Positions 1 through 8,721 of a stretch of DNA of 13,185 bases are shown piece by piece (within the stretch, counting starts at the first letter, position 1; every line of letters begins with the position of its first letter). Below the pieces are notes generated by a model. That model searched no databases. It saw nothing but the letters and a program-made list of their open reading frames with translations, and was not told where the DNA came from. The DNA is from DALYLB01 sp046154695 (GTDB taxonomy: Bacteria; Acidobacteriota; Blastocatellia; RBC074): contig JBJXFI010000138.1 in assembly GCA_046154695.1 (NCBI GenBank), positions 1 to 13,185 of the forward strand. Reading direction: 5' to 3'. A program made the position numbers and the translations under genes.

Positions 1-122
1 TCGTCGTACGCCGTCTCGCCCGCCATCAGCTCCCGCACGCGCTCCGCCTTGCACTCCCGCGAAAAGAACTCGCGCGCCGATTGCTGCAATAGTTTCTGTG
101 CTTTTGTGAGATCAAAATCCAT
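1..122 (-). CDS. Acyl-CoA dehydrogenase, N-terminal fragment (runs off left edge)
   Basis: Forty codons are visible, starting MDFDLTKAQKLLQQSAREFF and continuing with a Cys/Lys/Glu-rich stretch to the window edge. The 'DFxLTxxQxxLxxxxRxFxxxEC' pattern is the first helix of the acyl-CoA dehydrogenase N-terminal domain. Proteins of this family are FAD enzymes that introduce a trans-2 double bond into acyl-CoA and give the electrons to ETF. It lies 105 nt downstream of another acyl-CoA dehydrogenase on the same strand and is probably the last visible member of the etf operon. The ATG is chosen because it matches the usual family N-terminus. No Shine-Dalgarno is visible, because an A/T-rich repeat ends right at the start codon. 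The catalytic region is outside the window, so substrate class cannot be judged. Confidence 0.8.
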   Translation of the reverse strand, partial: MDFDLTKAQKLLQQSAREFFSRECKAERVRELMAGETAYD

Positions 123-227
123 GGTTAGTTGAGAATTGAGAATTGAGAATTGATAGTGAAGAGTCGATGACCGGGAGCGAAGAACTGCAACCAACTATCA
201 ATTCTTCATTATCAACTATCAATTACG
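123..227. repeat. A/T-rich intergenic repeat element (GAGAATT x3 and inverted CAACTATCAATT x2)
   Basis: This 105-nt spacer between two acyl-CoA dehydrogenase genes contains three exact 7-nt tandem copies of GAGAATT (131-151). It also contains two direct copies of CAACTATCAATT (192-203 and 213-224, period 21). Read in reverse complement, the right-hand part becomes AATTGATAGTTG. That resembles the left-hand AGAATTGATAGTG, so the two halves form an imperfect inverted repeat. The composition is far more A/T-rich than the flanking genes. No promoter was seen in it. Confidence 0.7.
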
Positions 228-1403
228 TTAGTAGCTTTTCGGGAGGCCGAGCACGCGTTCGGCGACGATGTTGCGCTGAATCTCGCTGGTTCCGGCCTCG
301 ATCGTGTTGGCGCGGGTGCGCAGATAGTTGTAGACCCACTGTCCCTGGTCGAATCCCCAGAGCTGGCCGTGGGGGCCGAGCGTCTCCATCGCGGTCTGCT
401 GCATGCGCTGGTTGAGCTCGCTCCACTGGATCTTGAGGATCGAGCCCTCGGGCCCGGGAATGCTGGTGTTGTGCATCCTGCTGAGCGAGCGGATGTTGGT
501 CAGCCGGAAGACTTCGAGCTCGATGAAGGAGGCGGCGAGCTTCTGTCGAATGACGGGATCCTGGGCGACCGGGCGGCCGCCGCGCCGGATCTCGCGGGCG
601 CGGGCGACCAGTTGATCGAAGTTCCGCTTGAATGCGACGTAGGTGCCCGTGCCCAGATGCGCGCGCTCGTTCATCAGCGTCGCGATCGCCGTGTGCCAGC
701 CCTTGTTGACCTCGCCGAGCACATTGGCCGCCGGGACGCGAACATTGTCGAAGAAGACCTCGTTGAAGCTGGCATCGCCCGTCATCTGCTTGAGCGGGCG
801 AACAAGCACGCCCGGCAGATGCATATCGACCAGCAGCGCCGTGATTCCCTTGTGCTTGGGCGCGGCCGGGTCGGTGCGGACCAGCAGCAGGCACCAGTCC
901 GCGACGTGCGCCAGGCTCGTCCAGATCTTCTGCCCGTTGACGACGAAATCGTCGCCGTCGAGCGTCGCCTTGGTGGAGAGGCCGGCGACATCCGAACCGG
1001 CGTTCGGCTCGGAGAATCCCTGGCACCAGATCTCCTCGCAGGAGAGGATCTTCGGCAGAAACCGGGATTTCTGCGCGGGCGTTCCAACCGCGATGATCGT
1101 CGGGCCGATGAGCGAAAGGCCGAGCGTGTTGATCAACATCGGCGCCTCGGCGCGCGCCCACTCCTCGGTCAGGATGGCCTGCTCGATCAGCGCGGCTCCG
1201 CGGCCGCCATACTCCTTCGGCCACGAGATGCCCGCCCATCCGCCGTCGTACACCTTGCGCTGCCACGTCCGCAGATAGTCGAAATACGCGCCCTTCTCCT
1301 CTTCGTTCATGCTTCCGGCGAACGGAGGCGGCACGTTGGCCTGCAGCCACGCGCGCAATTCATCGCGAAACTGCTCCTGCGCTGTTGTAAGATTCAAGTC
1401 CAT
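228..1403 (-). CDS. Acyl-CoA dehydrogenase (FadE-like)
   Basis: This is a 391-aa flavoprotein predicted to oxidise an acyl-CoA thioester to the trans-2-enoyl-CoA and pass electrons to EtfAB. The length fits the family. The sequence shows the N-terminal helical domain (MDLNLTTAQEQFRDELRAWL), the active-site/FAD signature WCQGFSEPNAGSDVAGLSTK at 126-145, the beta-domain segment VVNGQKIWTS (154-163), and the C-terminal block IEAGTSEIQRNIVAERVLGL (368-387). In medium-chain enzymes the catalytic Glu sits in a Y-E-G-T motif. Here the equivalent region reads E369-A-G-T, as in many actinobacterial and acidobacterial FadE proteins, so substrate chain length or type is not predictable. The start at 1403 is preferred over a 24-nt longer frame because GAGGAAA lies 4 nt upstream of this ATG. 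It is downstream of the Fe-S reductase gene in the etf operon. Confidence 0.93.
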   Translation of the reverse strand: MDLNLTTAQEQFRDELRAWLQANVPPPFAGSMNEEEKGAYFDYLRTWQRKVYDGGWAGISWPKEYGGRGAALIEQAILTEEWARAEAPMLINTLGLSLIGPTIIAVGTPAQKSRFLPKILSCEEIWCQGFSEPNAGSDVAGLSTKATLDGDDFVVNGQKIWTSLAHVADWCLLLVRTDPAAPKHKGITALLVDMHLPGVLVRPLKQMTGDASFNEVFFDNVRVPAANVLGEVNKGWHTAIATLMNERAHLGTGTYVAFKRNFDQLVARAREIRRGGRPVAQDPVIRQKLAASFIELEVFRLTNIRSLSRMHNTSIPGPEGSILKIQWSELNQRMQQTAMETLGPHGQLWGFDQGQWVYNYLRTRANTIEAGTSEIQRNIVAERVLGLPKSY

Positions 1404-1420
1404 GGATTTCCTCGGGAAAT

Positions 1421-1493
1421 CATCCACGAAGCCACACGAAGAAGCACGAGGAAGAGTCGTTTCTTCGTGCTTCTTCGTGTTACTTCGTGGATG
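1421..1493. repeat. Intergenic inverted repeat with 10-nt phased CACGAAG units
   Basis: The left arm has CACGAAGCCA, CACGAAGAAG and CACGAGGAAG in tandem (10-nt period, from 1425). The right arm (about 1461-1493) carries the reverse complement, CTTCGTG repeated with the same phasing. The ends, CATCCACGAAG and CTTCGTGGATG, match exactly. The result is a long imperfect hairpin, with the central mismatches near 1432-1433 and 1451. It fills most of the gap between the Fe-S reductase stop and the acyl-CoA dehydrogenase start. It shares its layout with the element at 3608-3679. Confidence 0.85.
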
Positions 1494-1509
1494 AGGGTTT
1501 CATTGGCGG

Positions 1510-3555
<2,046 letters not shown>

Positions 3556-3607
3556 TTGGGTGTGGCTCTTCTGGAACAAAGGAAATCAGGCGAATGAAGA
3601 GGGACCC

Positions 3608-3679
3608 AGCCACGAATGAACACGAATGCTCACGAATTTGATTCCGGTTATTCGTGAGCATTCGTGTCCATTCGTGGCT
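3608..3679. repeat. Near-perfect 30-bp intergenic inverted repeat with 10-nt phased CACGAAT units
   Basis: The left arm 3608-3637 consists of AGC, CACGAATGAA, CACGAATGCT and CACGAAT. The right arm 3650-3679 is its reverse complement except at one position, with a 12-nt loop between them. The single difference (TGAA against TGGA) gives an A-C mismatch in a plus-strand transcript. In the minus-strand transcript, which is the operon mRNA, it gives a G-U wobble. The operon RNA would therefore form an uninterrupted 30-bp stem between etfA and the EMR gene. No T-run follows, so it does not look like a standard terminator. Confidence 0.92.
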
Positions 3680-3690
3680 GATCCGCTCTT

Positions 3691-4665
3691 TCATTTCCGC
3701 ATCGCGGCCAGTCTCTCTTTTAACAGCGGAATGACCTTATTGTAATCCTCGACGATTCCGAACCGGCAGTGTTTGAAGATGGGCGCATCGGGGTCGATAT
3801 TGATCGCGGCAATGTTTTTGGCGTCGGAGATGCCCGCCATGTGCTGGCTCGCTCCGCGAATGGCGACCGCGAGATAGAGGCCCGGCGCGACTTTCTTGCC
3901 CGTCTGGCCGACCTGCCACGACGGCGGGCACCAGCCCGAATCGCAGGCCGCCCGCGAGGCCGCCGTCTGGCCTCCGAGCAGGGCCGCGACCTCCTGCAAT
4001 TCCGTGAACGGTTCCGGACCGCCGAGCCCGCGGCCTCCCGAAATGATGACGGCGGCGTCCTCGAGGCGCGCCTCGCCCGCCGCTTCCGACTTGCGCTCGA
4101 TGATCCGGATCGGGTTTTCGGCGGGAAGGCTCAGCGAAGAGCCGCGAACCGTCGCGATCGACGCGGGCTTCGCCCCCTCCACCGCCTCGAACGCCCGCGC
4201 GCGAAGCCAGACCACCGCCGGCGCGCGCAGCAGCTCGATCGTCGCGATGGCCTTGCCGCCGTATACGCTCCGCTTGACGCGAAGCGCGCCGTTCTCCACC
4301 CCCAGCTCGACGCCGTCCCCGGCCGCGCTGCCTCCCAGGCGATGCGCCAGCCGCGGCGCCAGCTCCTGGCTGTAGGTGTCGTTGCCGAGCAGCACGGCGC
4401 GCGGCGAAAGCTCCCGGCAGATCCGCGCCAGCGCCGCCAGGCATGTCTCCGGCTGGTACTCGGCCAGTTCCGGCTGGTCCGCCGCCACCACCGAATCGGC
4501 GATCGAGGCCGCCCCGATGCTCAGTTCCGCGTTGTGCGGCCCGATGACGACCGCCTGCAGGCGCGATCCCAGCGCGTCCGCCAGCCGGCGCCCCGCGCCG
4601 ATCAGCCCCTGCGCCGCCCGGTCAAATCCCGCATTCGAAAACAGACAGATAACCACATCGCTCAT
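3691..4665 (-). CDS. etfA: Electron transfer flavoprotein alpha subunit
   Basis: This is a 324-aa EtfA/FixB-family subunit. EtfA binds FAD, pairs with EtfB, and shuttles electrons from acyl-CoA dehydrogenases to a membrane quinone reductase in the cytoplasm. The C-terminal FAD domain is clear: ISGGRGLGG (208-216), ASRAACDSGW (236-245), QVGQTGKKVAPGLYLAV (251-267) and SQHMAGISDAKNIAAIN (273-289), followed by DPDAPIF. The FAD-contacting His275 is kept. The usual 'ISGA' reads IRGA here, with Arg270 in place of Ser. The N-terminal domain (1-180) is more divergent, as is normal. The start MSDVVICLFS is supported by a GGAAA a few bases upstream and by the usual strand-1 position. It lies 69 nt after etfB and 135 nt before the EMR gene, both gaps occupied by palindromes. 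Confidence 0.96.
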   Translation of the reverse strand: MSDVVICLFSNAGFDRAAQGLIGAGRRLADALGSRLQAVVIGPHNAELSIGAASIADSVVAADQPELAEYQPETCLAALARICRELSPRAVLLGNDTYSQELAPRLAHRLGGSAAGDGVELGVENGALRVKRSVYGGKAIATIELLRAPAVVWLRARAFEAVEGAKPASIATVRGSSLSLPAENPIRIIERKSEAAGEARLEDAAVIISGGRGLGGPEPFTELQEVAALLGGQTAASRAACDSGWCPPSWQVGQTGKKVAPGLYLAVAIRGASQHMAGISDAKNIAAINIDPDAPIFKHCRFGIVEDYNKVIPLLKERLAAMRK

Positions 4666-4685
4666 GGCGTTTCCATTCGAAAATC

Positions 4686-4709
4686 GTTCGGAGTTCCGCC
4701 TTCAGGCGG
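4686..4709. repeat. Palindromic repeat GTTCGGAGTTCCGCC..., copy 1
   Basis: This 24-nt block sits in the 69-nt gap between etfB and etfA. It contains a small hairpin, CCGCC-TTCA-GGCGG (4696-4709). The same block recurs at 10874-10897 with a single difference that falls in the hairpin loop (T4701 against C10889). The two copies are about 6.2 kb apart and outside coding sequence, so this looks like a dispersed genomic repeat. Confidence 0.85.
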
Positions 4710-4734
4710 CCTCTCTCAATCATCCTCTTTTAAT

Positions 4735-5538
4735 TTACAGCGCCCGCGTGATCTCGATGATTCTCCGCGCCAGCTCGTCGACCTTCTGCTCCAGCGTGTC
4801 GCCGGAGACGAATTCGCAGGCCACCTCCTTCGCGGGGATCGCCAGATCGACCACCCGCGAGTATCCGCCGCCGGCGCGAATCTCCTCCGCATCGACGCCG
4901 ATCTCCTCCAGCGTCCATTTCGTGATGGGCTGGCGCGAAGACATCATGATGTCGCGCGTCTTCGGAATGCGCGGCACATTGAACTCGTTGTTGGTGATCG
5001 TCGCGACCATCGGCGGCTTCGCGTCGGCGCGCTCCCATCCATTGTCGGTCTGCCGTTTGACCAGAAGCCCGCCGCCGCCCGCCTCGATCGAATCCACGAA
5101 CGAAAGACAGGGAAGCCCCAACTCCTCGGCCAGCAGCCCGCCCGTCTGCCCCGTGCCCCAATCGCCCGATTCGCGGCCCGCCAGCACCAGGTCGAACGCC
5201 CCGATCCTGCGAATGGCCGCGGCCAGCACTTGCGCGACCGCCAGCGGATCGGGATGCGCCGCGCCGTCGTTGACGACCTGCACCGCTTCGTCGGCCTTCA
5301 TCGCCAGCGCCTTGCGCAGCGAATCCTCCGCGCCCTCCCCGCCGAAGATCAGCGCCGTGATCTTTCCCCCCGAACGCTCCTTCAACTGCAGCGCCGTCTC
5401 CAGCGCGTTTTCACAAAAGATGTTGGTGACCAGGCTGGCCGATCCGCGGACGGCCTCCTTCCGATCGTTGTCCACCCGGAAATCCCGCACGGGAACTTCC
5501 GGGTCGAGTATCTGCTTGAGACAAACTATGATGTTCAC
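4735..5538 (-). CDS. etfB: Electron transfer flavoprotein beta subunit
   Basis: This is a 267-aa EtfB/FixA-family subunit, the AMP-binding partner of EtfA and the subunit that recognises dehydrogenases. The N-terminus NIIVCLKQILDPEVPVRDF is the canonical first strand and loop. AGRESGDWGTGQTGGLLAEE (120-139) is the nucleotide-binding segment, and NNEFNVPRIPKTRDIMMSSR (183-202) lies in the family signature region, with the Pro-Arg of the usual 'NEPR' kept. The open frame runs 132 nt further upstream, but that extension (MPAIVTVACLTVF...) is not family-like and overlaps a promoter candidate. GTG at 5538 is therefore taken as start. The ribosome site before it is poor, and ATG at 5589 is a possible but less likely start. 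It is first in the minus operon, directly upstream of etfA. Confidence 0.94.
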   Translation of the reverse strand: MNIIVCLKQILDPEVPVRDFRVDNDRKEAVRGSASLVTNIFCENALETALQLKERSGGKITALIFGGEGAEDSLRKALAMKADEAVQVVNDGAAHPDPLAVAQVLAAAIRRIGAFDLVLAGRESGDWGTGQTGGLLAEELGLPCLSFVDSIEAGGGGLLVKRQTDNGWERADAKPPMVATITNNEFNVPRIPKTRDIMMSSRQPITKWTLEEIGVDAEEIRAGGGYSRVVDLAIPAKEVACEFVSGDTLEQKVDELARRIIEITRAL

Positions 5539-5614
5539 GATTGCCGTTCTGGTTTTTGATGATATGAAACGCGTATAATGCCGGCGCATTTTCGGGATCG
5601 GTTCGAGCGCCGCG

Positions 5615-5643
5615 AATGTATCTTTGCGCTCAAACACTGTCAA
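5615..5643 (-). promoter_or_regulatory. Sigma-70-type promoter candidate for the etf operon
   Basis: On the minus strand, TTGACA (5643-5638) is followed after 17 nt by TACATT (5620-5615). The -35 matches consensus fully and the -10 at four of six positions. Transcription would begin near 5608, giving a leader of about 70 nt before the etfB GTG. It sits in the divergent gap between etfB and the hydrolase gene. No operator-like palindrome was recognised beside it. Confidence 0.55.
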
Positions 5644-5691
5644 GCAAGCCACGGTCACAATTGCGGGCATAATTGAATTGAAAGGACATCA

Positions 5692-6588
5692 ATGATGGAG
5701 ATCCTCCGCACCCCGGATGAGCGATTCGCCAATCTGCCGGGATTCGACTACCCGCCGCGGTATGTCGAGGTCAACGGGCTGCGCATGCATTATCTGGACG
5801 AGGGGCCCGGGAGCGCCGCGCCGGTGCTGCTGCTGCACGGCGAGCCATCGTGGTGCTACCTCTATCGCAAGATGATTCCGATCCTCGCCGCCGCCGGCCA
5901 TCGCGCCATCGCGCCCGACCTGATCGGCTTCGGGCGCTCCGACAAGCTGCCCGCCCGCGACGACTATTCCTATCAATTCCATGTCGACATGGTCGCCGGA
6001 TTCGTCGAGTCGCTCGACCTCAACGGCATCACGCTCGTCTGCCAGGATTGGGGCGGCCTGCTCGGACTGCGCGTCGCGGCCGAACATCCCGCGCGCTTCG
6101 CCCGCATCGTCGCGGCCAACACCGGCCTGCCGACGGGCGACCAGCCGATGAGCGAGGGCTTCATGCGCTGGCGCGAGTATTCCCAGACGGTCGAGAACTT
6201 CCATGTGGGCGGCATCGTCAAGGGCGGCTGCGTCGCCGAGCTTGCGCCCGAGGTCATCGCGGCCTATAACGCGCCCTTCCCGGACGACAGCTACAAGGCC
6301 GGCGCCCGCCAGTTTCCGGTGCTGGTTCCCATCCGCCCGGACGATCCGGCCGCGCCCGCCAATCGGGCCGCGTGGCAGGCGCTGGCGCAATGGACCAAAC
6401 CCTTTCTGACCGCCTTCAGCGACAGCGATCCCGTCACGCGCGGCGGCGAGCGCGTCTTCCGGAAACTGGTTCCCGGCGCCGAGGGCCAGCCGCACGTGAC
6501 CATCGCCGGCGCCGGCCACTTCCTGCAGGAGGACAAGGGCGAGGAACTGGCCCGGGTCGTCGTCGATTTCATCGCGCGCGCAGGTTGA
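5692..6588 (+). CDS. Haloalkane dehalogenase-like alpha/beta hydrolase
   Basis: This 298-aa alpha/beta hydrolase resembles subfamily I haloalkane dehalogenases (DhlA/DhmA type), which cleave carbon-halogen bonds by an aspartate nucleophile. HGEPSWCYLYRKMIP (49-63) supplies the oxyanion/halide-site region. CQDWGGLLGLRVA (117-129) gives nucleophile Asp119 with the halide-binding Trp120. FSDSDPVT (242-249) offers the acid (Asp246 by position, or Asp244), and GAGHFLQED (273-281) gives His276. The cap domain lies between about 150 and 230; the second halide-stabilising Trp of the cap cannot be assigned. The start at 5692 has AAAGGA 5 nt upstream; the next codon is also ATG. The stop is 7 nt before the NAD(P)HX repair gene, suggesting cotranscription. 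An epoxide hydrolase or other related hydrolase is possible, and the natural substrate is unknown. Confidence 0.88.
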   Translation: MMEILRTPDERFANLPGFDYPPRYVEVNGLRMHYLDEGPGSAAPVLLLHGEPSWCYLYRKMIPILAAAGHRAIAPDLIGFGRSDKLPARDDYSYQFHVDMVAGFVESLDLNGITLVCQDWGGLLGLRVAAEHPARFARIVAANTGLPTGDQPMSEGFMRWREYSQTVENFHVGGIVKGGCVAELAPEVIAAYNAPFPDDSYKAGARQFPVLVPIRPDDPAAPANRAAWQALAQWTKPFLTAFSDSDPVTRGGERVFRKLVPGAEGQPHVTIAGAGHFLQEDKGEELARVVVDFIARAG

Positions 6589-6595
6589 TGTCGCC

Positions 6596-8239
6596 ATGAA
6601 GATTCTCACCGCCGAACAGATGGGCGAGATGGACCGGCAGACGGTCGAGCGATGCGGCATCCCGTACGCCACCCTGATGGAGACGGCCGGCTCCCGCGTC
6701 GTCGAGGCGATCATCGATCGTTTCGGCGAAGCCTTCATTCGCAACACGCACTGGTCGGTCTTCTGCGGGAAGGGAAATAACGGCGGCGACGGCGCCGTGA
6801 TCGCCCGCCTGCTCTGGATGCGGGGCGCGCCGCGGGTTCGCGTTTACCTCTTCGGCCGCCTCGAAGAGGTCGCGGGCGAGGCGCGCGCCAATCTGGAAGC
6901 GGTGCGCCGGCTCGCGAGCGAAGAGGCCGCCGGGGGCCCGTTCACTGGCGCGATCGTTTTTCAGGAGGTGCTGGAGGAAGACAAGTCCGGCGGCCTGCTC
7001 GATATGTATGCGGGCGGCGTGATCGACGCTTTGCTGGGGACGGGCGTGACGCGGCCCGCCGAGGGGCTCTATGCGCGCGCAATCGAGGAAATCAACGGCT
7101 GGCGCCCGCTTTCGAAGATCGTTTCGGTCGATCTTCCCTCGGGCCTCCCCGCGGATGCCGCCGCGCCGATCGGCCCGTACGTTCGCCCCGATCTGACGGT
7201 GGCCTTCACCGCGCCCAAGATGGCGAATGCGGCCTGTGCGGAGGGCGCCCTGGTTGTCGCCCCGATCGGCACGCCGCTCGAATGGATCTGGGAGCTCGAT
7301 GCGCCGAACGAGATCATGGAAGAGGCGAGGATCCGCGAATTTCTTCGCCGCACCCGCCGCCCGCCGGACGCCCACAAGGGATCGGTCGGCGATGTTCTGC
7401 TGATCGCGGGTTCGCGCGGCAAGACCGGCGCGGCGGCGCTCGCCTCCGAGGCCACTATGCGGGCCGGCGCGGGCCTCGTCACCGTGGCCACGGCCGCTTC
7501 CGCGCTCGCCCTTCTCGTGACCCAGGTAAGAAATGAAGTGATGACCGAGCCCCTCGATGAACTCGCGGCCGGCGCGGTCTCGCACTCCGCGCTCGAACGC
7601 GCGCTCCACCTGGCTGAAAACCGAACCGTCCTCGCTCTCGGACCCGGGCTCTCTTCCAGTGAATCGGGCACCCGCCATTTCGTCCGTGATTTCGTCGCGG
7701 CGCGAACCGCGCCGCTCGTGATCGACGCCGACGGGCTCAACGCCCTCGCTCCGTGGCCCGCCGATCTGCGCGGCTCCGATCAGCGCCCGATCATCATCAC
7801 GCCCCATCCGGGCGAGATGGCGCGCCTCACGGGCCAAACCAATGCCGAGATCGTCGCGAACCGCGTGGAGATCGCCCGCGCGTTCGCCGTGAAATACCAG
7901 ATCGTCACCGTTCTCAAGGGCAGCCGCTCGATCATCGCCGCCCCGAACGGCGCGATCCACGTCAATCCGACCGGGAATGCCGGCATGGCGACCGCCGGTT
8001 CCGGCGATGTGCTGACCGGTCTGATCTCCGGACTGCTCGCCCAGCGACCGCGGGAGCCGCTGGAGGCAACCCTCGCCGGCGTATACCTGCACGGCCTGGC
8101 CGGAGATCTCGCCGCACGGGAGCTCGGCCTTCGCTCGCTTCTCGCCGCCGACATCACCGCCCGCCTGAGCGCCGCCATCCTCGAGGTCGGCGGCGATGCC
8201 GAGCGGGAAAGCCTCTCCCGACGAATCTCGAATCTATGA
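6596..8239 (+). CDS. nnr: Bifunctional NAD(P)H-hydrate epimerase / ADP-dependent NAD(P)HX dehydratase
   Basis: This 547-aa metabolite-repair enzyme converts damaged NAD(P)H hydrates back to NAD(P)H. The N-terminal YjeF_N epimerase domain (about 1-235) has FCGKGNNGGDGAVIARLL (56-73), DALLGTG (144-150), SVDLPSG (177-183) and TVAFTAPK (201-208). The C-terminal ribokinase-like dehydratase (about 245-540) has HKGSVGDVLLIAGSRGKTGA (260-279), ALGPGL (347-352), VIDADGLNAL (375-384), ITPHPGEMARLTG (401-413) and AGMATAGSGDVLTG (462-475), with the catalytic Asp in GSGD at 471. Length fits the bacterial two-domain fusion. The ATG is 7 nt after the hydrolase stop, and the stop overlaps tsaE by four bases (ATGA), a common coupling of these two genes in bacteria. 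Confidence 0.96.
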   Translation: MKILTAEQMGEMDRQTVERCGIPYATLMETAGSRVVEAIIDRFGEAFIRNTHWSVFCGKGNNGGDGAVIARLLWMRGAPRVRVYLFGRLEEVAGEARANLEAVRRLASEEAAGGPFTGAIVFQEVLEEDKSGGLLDMYAGGVIDALLGTGVTRPAEGLYARAIEEINGWRPLSKIVSVDLPSGLPADAAAPIGPYVRPDLTVAFTAPKMANAACAEGALVVAPIGTPLEWIWELDAPNEIMEEARIREFLRRTRRPPDAHKGSVGDVLLIAGSRGKTGAAALASEATMRAGAGLVTVATAASALALLVTQVRNEVMTEPLDELAAGAVSHSALERALHLAENRTVLALGPGLSSSESGTRHFVRDFVAARTAPLVIDADGLNALAPWPADLRGSDQRPIIITPHPGEMARLTGQTNAEIVANRVEIARAFAVKYQIVTVLKGSRSIIAAPNGAIHVNPTGNAGMATAGSGDVLTGLISGLLAQRPREPLEATLAGVYLHGLAGDLAARELGLRSLLAADITARLSAAILEVGGDAERESLSRRISNL

Positions 8240-8670
8240 CGCCGACCGGACAGTTCATCACCCATTCCGCCGAAGAGACCTTCGAACTCGCCTGCTCGAT
8301 CGGGGAATCTTTGCGCGAATCCACCGTCTTTCTCCTCCAGGGAGACCTGGGCGCGGGGAAGACCGTCTTCGCCAAGGGGATCGCCGCCGGCCTCGATATC
8401 GATCCCGCCGATGTCAACAGCCCGACCTTCACCCTCGTCAACCGCCACGACGGACGCATGCGGCTCTATCACCTCGATCTTTATCGTCTGGAAGGATATG
8501 CGGAGGATCTCCGGGCAATCGGGCTGGAGGAGATGCTCGACGAAGAGGCCGTCGTCGTCATCGAATGGCCGGAACGCCTCGGCCGCTTCGCGATCCCCGG
8601 CGCCCGCGGCGTGTCGATCTTTGATCTCGGGGGTGAGAAACGGAGAATCTCCATCGAACGTCAGTCTTGA
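8236..8670 (+). CDS. tsaE: tRNA threonylcarbamoyladenosine biosynthesis ATPase TsaE
   Basis: This 144-aa P-loop ATPase is needed, with TsaB and TsaD, for t6A at position 37 of ANN-decoding tRNAs. The Walker A motif GDLGAGKT is at 36-43. The switch-like SPTFTLVNRH (62-71), the HLDLYRLEG segment (79-87) and VVIEWPERLG (107-116) are the family hallmarks. The upstream frame is open for about 480 nt, but that part is a shadow of the nnr gene. The ATG at 8236, overlapping the nnr stop as ATGA, gives the normal TsaE length and N-terminus. Its place between nnr and recG looks operonic; tsaB and tsaD are not in the window. Confidence 0.96.
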   Translation: MTPTGQFITHSAEETFELACSIGESLRESTVFLLQGDLGAGKTVFAKGIAAGLDIDPADVNSPTFTLVNRHDGRMRLYHLDLYRLEGYAEDLRAIGLEEMLDEEAVVVIEWPERLGRFAIPGARGVSIFDLGGEKRRISIERQS

Positions 8671-8721
8671 AAAAAGAAGACAGAAACGGATTTTCCTCCT
8701 GGGTCTTGATAAGAGGGAGCC

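Noticed and set aside
3608..3679. The 30-bp palindrome as a rho-independent terminator after etfA
   Set aside because: No T-run follows on either strand, and the next gene belongs to the same pathway and strand. It may still affect RNA stability.
3769..5559. A 596-codon open frame on the plus strand opposite etfA and etfB
   Set aside because: The translation is Arg/Asp/Pro-rich with no domain, while the opposite strand encodes two complete conserved proteins. Long antisense frames are expected in GC-rich genes. It also has no plausible ribosome site.
5574..5579. TATAAT on the plus strand upstream of the dehalogenase-like gene, as its promoter -10
   Set aside because: No acceptable -35 lies 15-19 nt upstream (the sequence there is GGTTTTTG). 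The hydrolase promoter remains unassigned.
6569..8092. A 507-codon open frame on the minus strand opposite nnr
   Set aside because: It is a shadow frame with Arg/Gly/Ala-rich low-information translation. The plus strand carries all NnrE/NnrD motifs without interruption.
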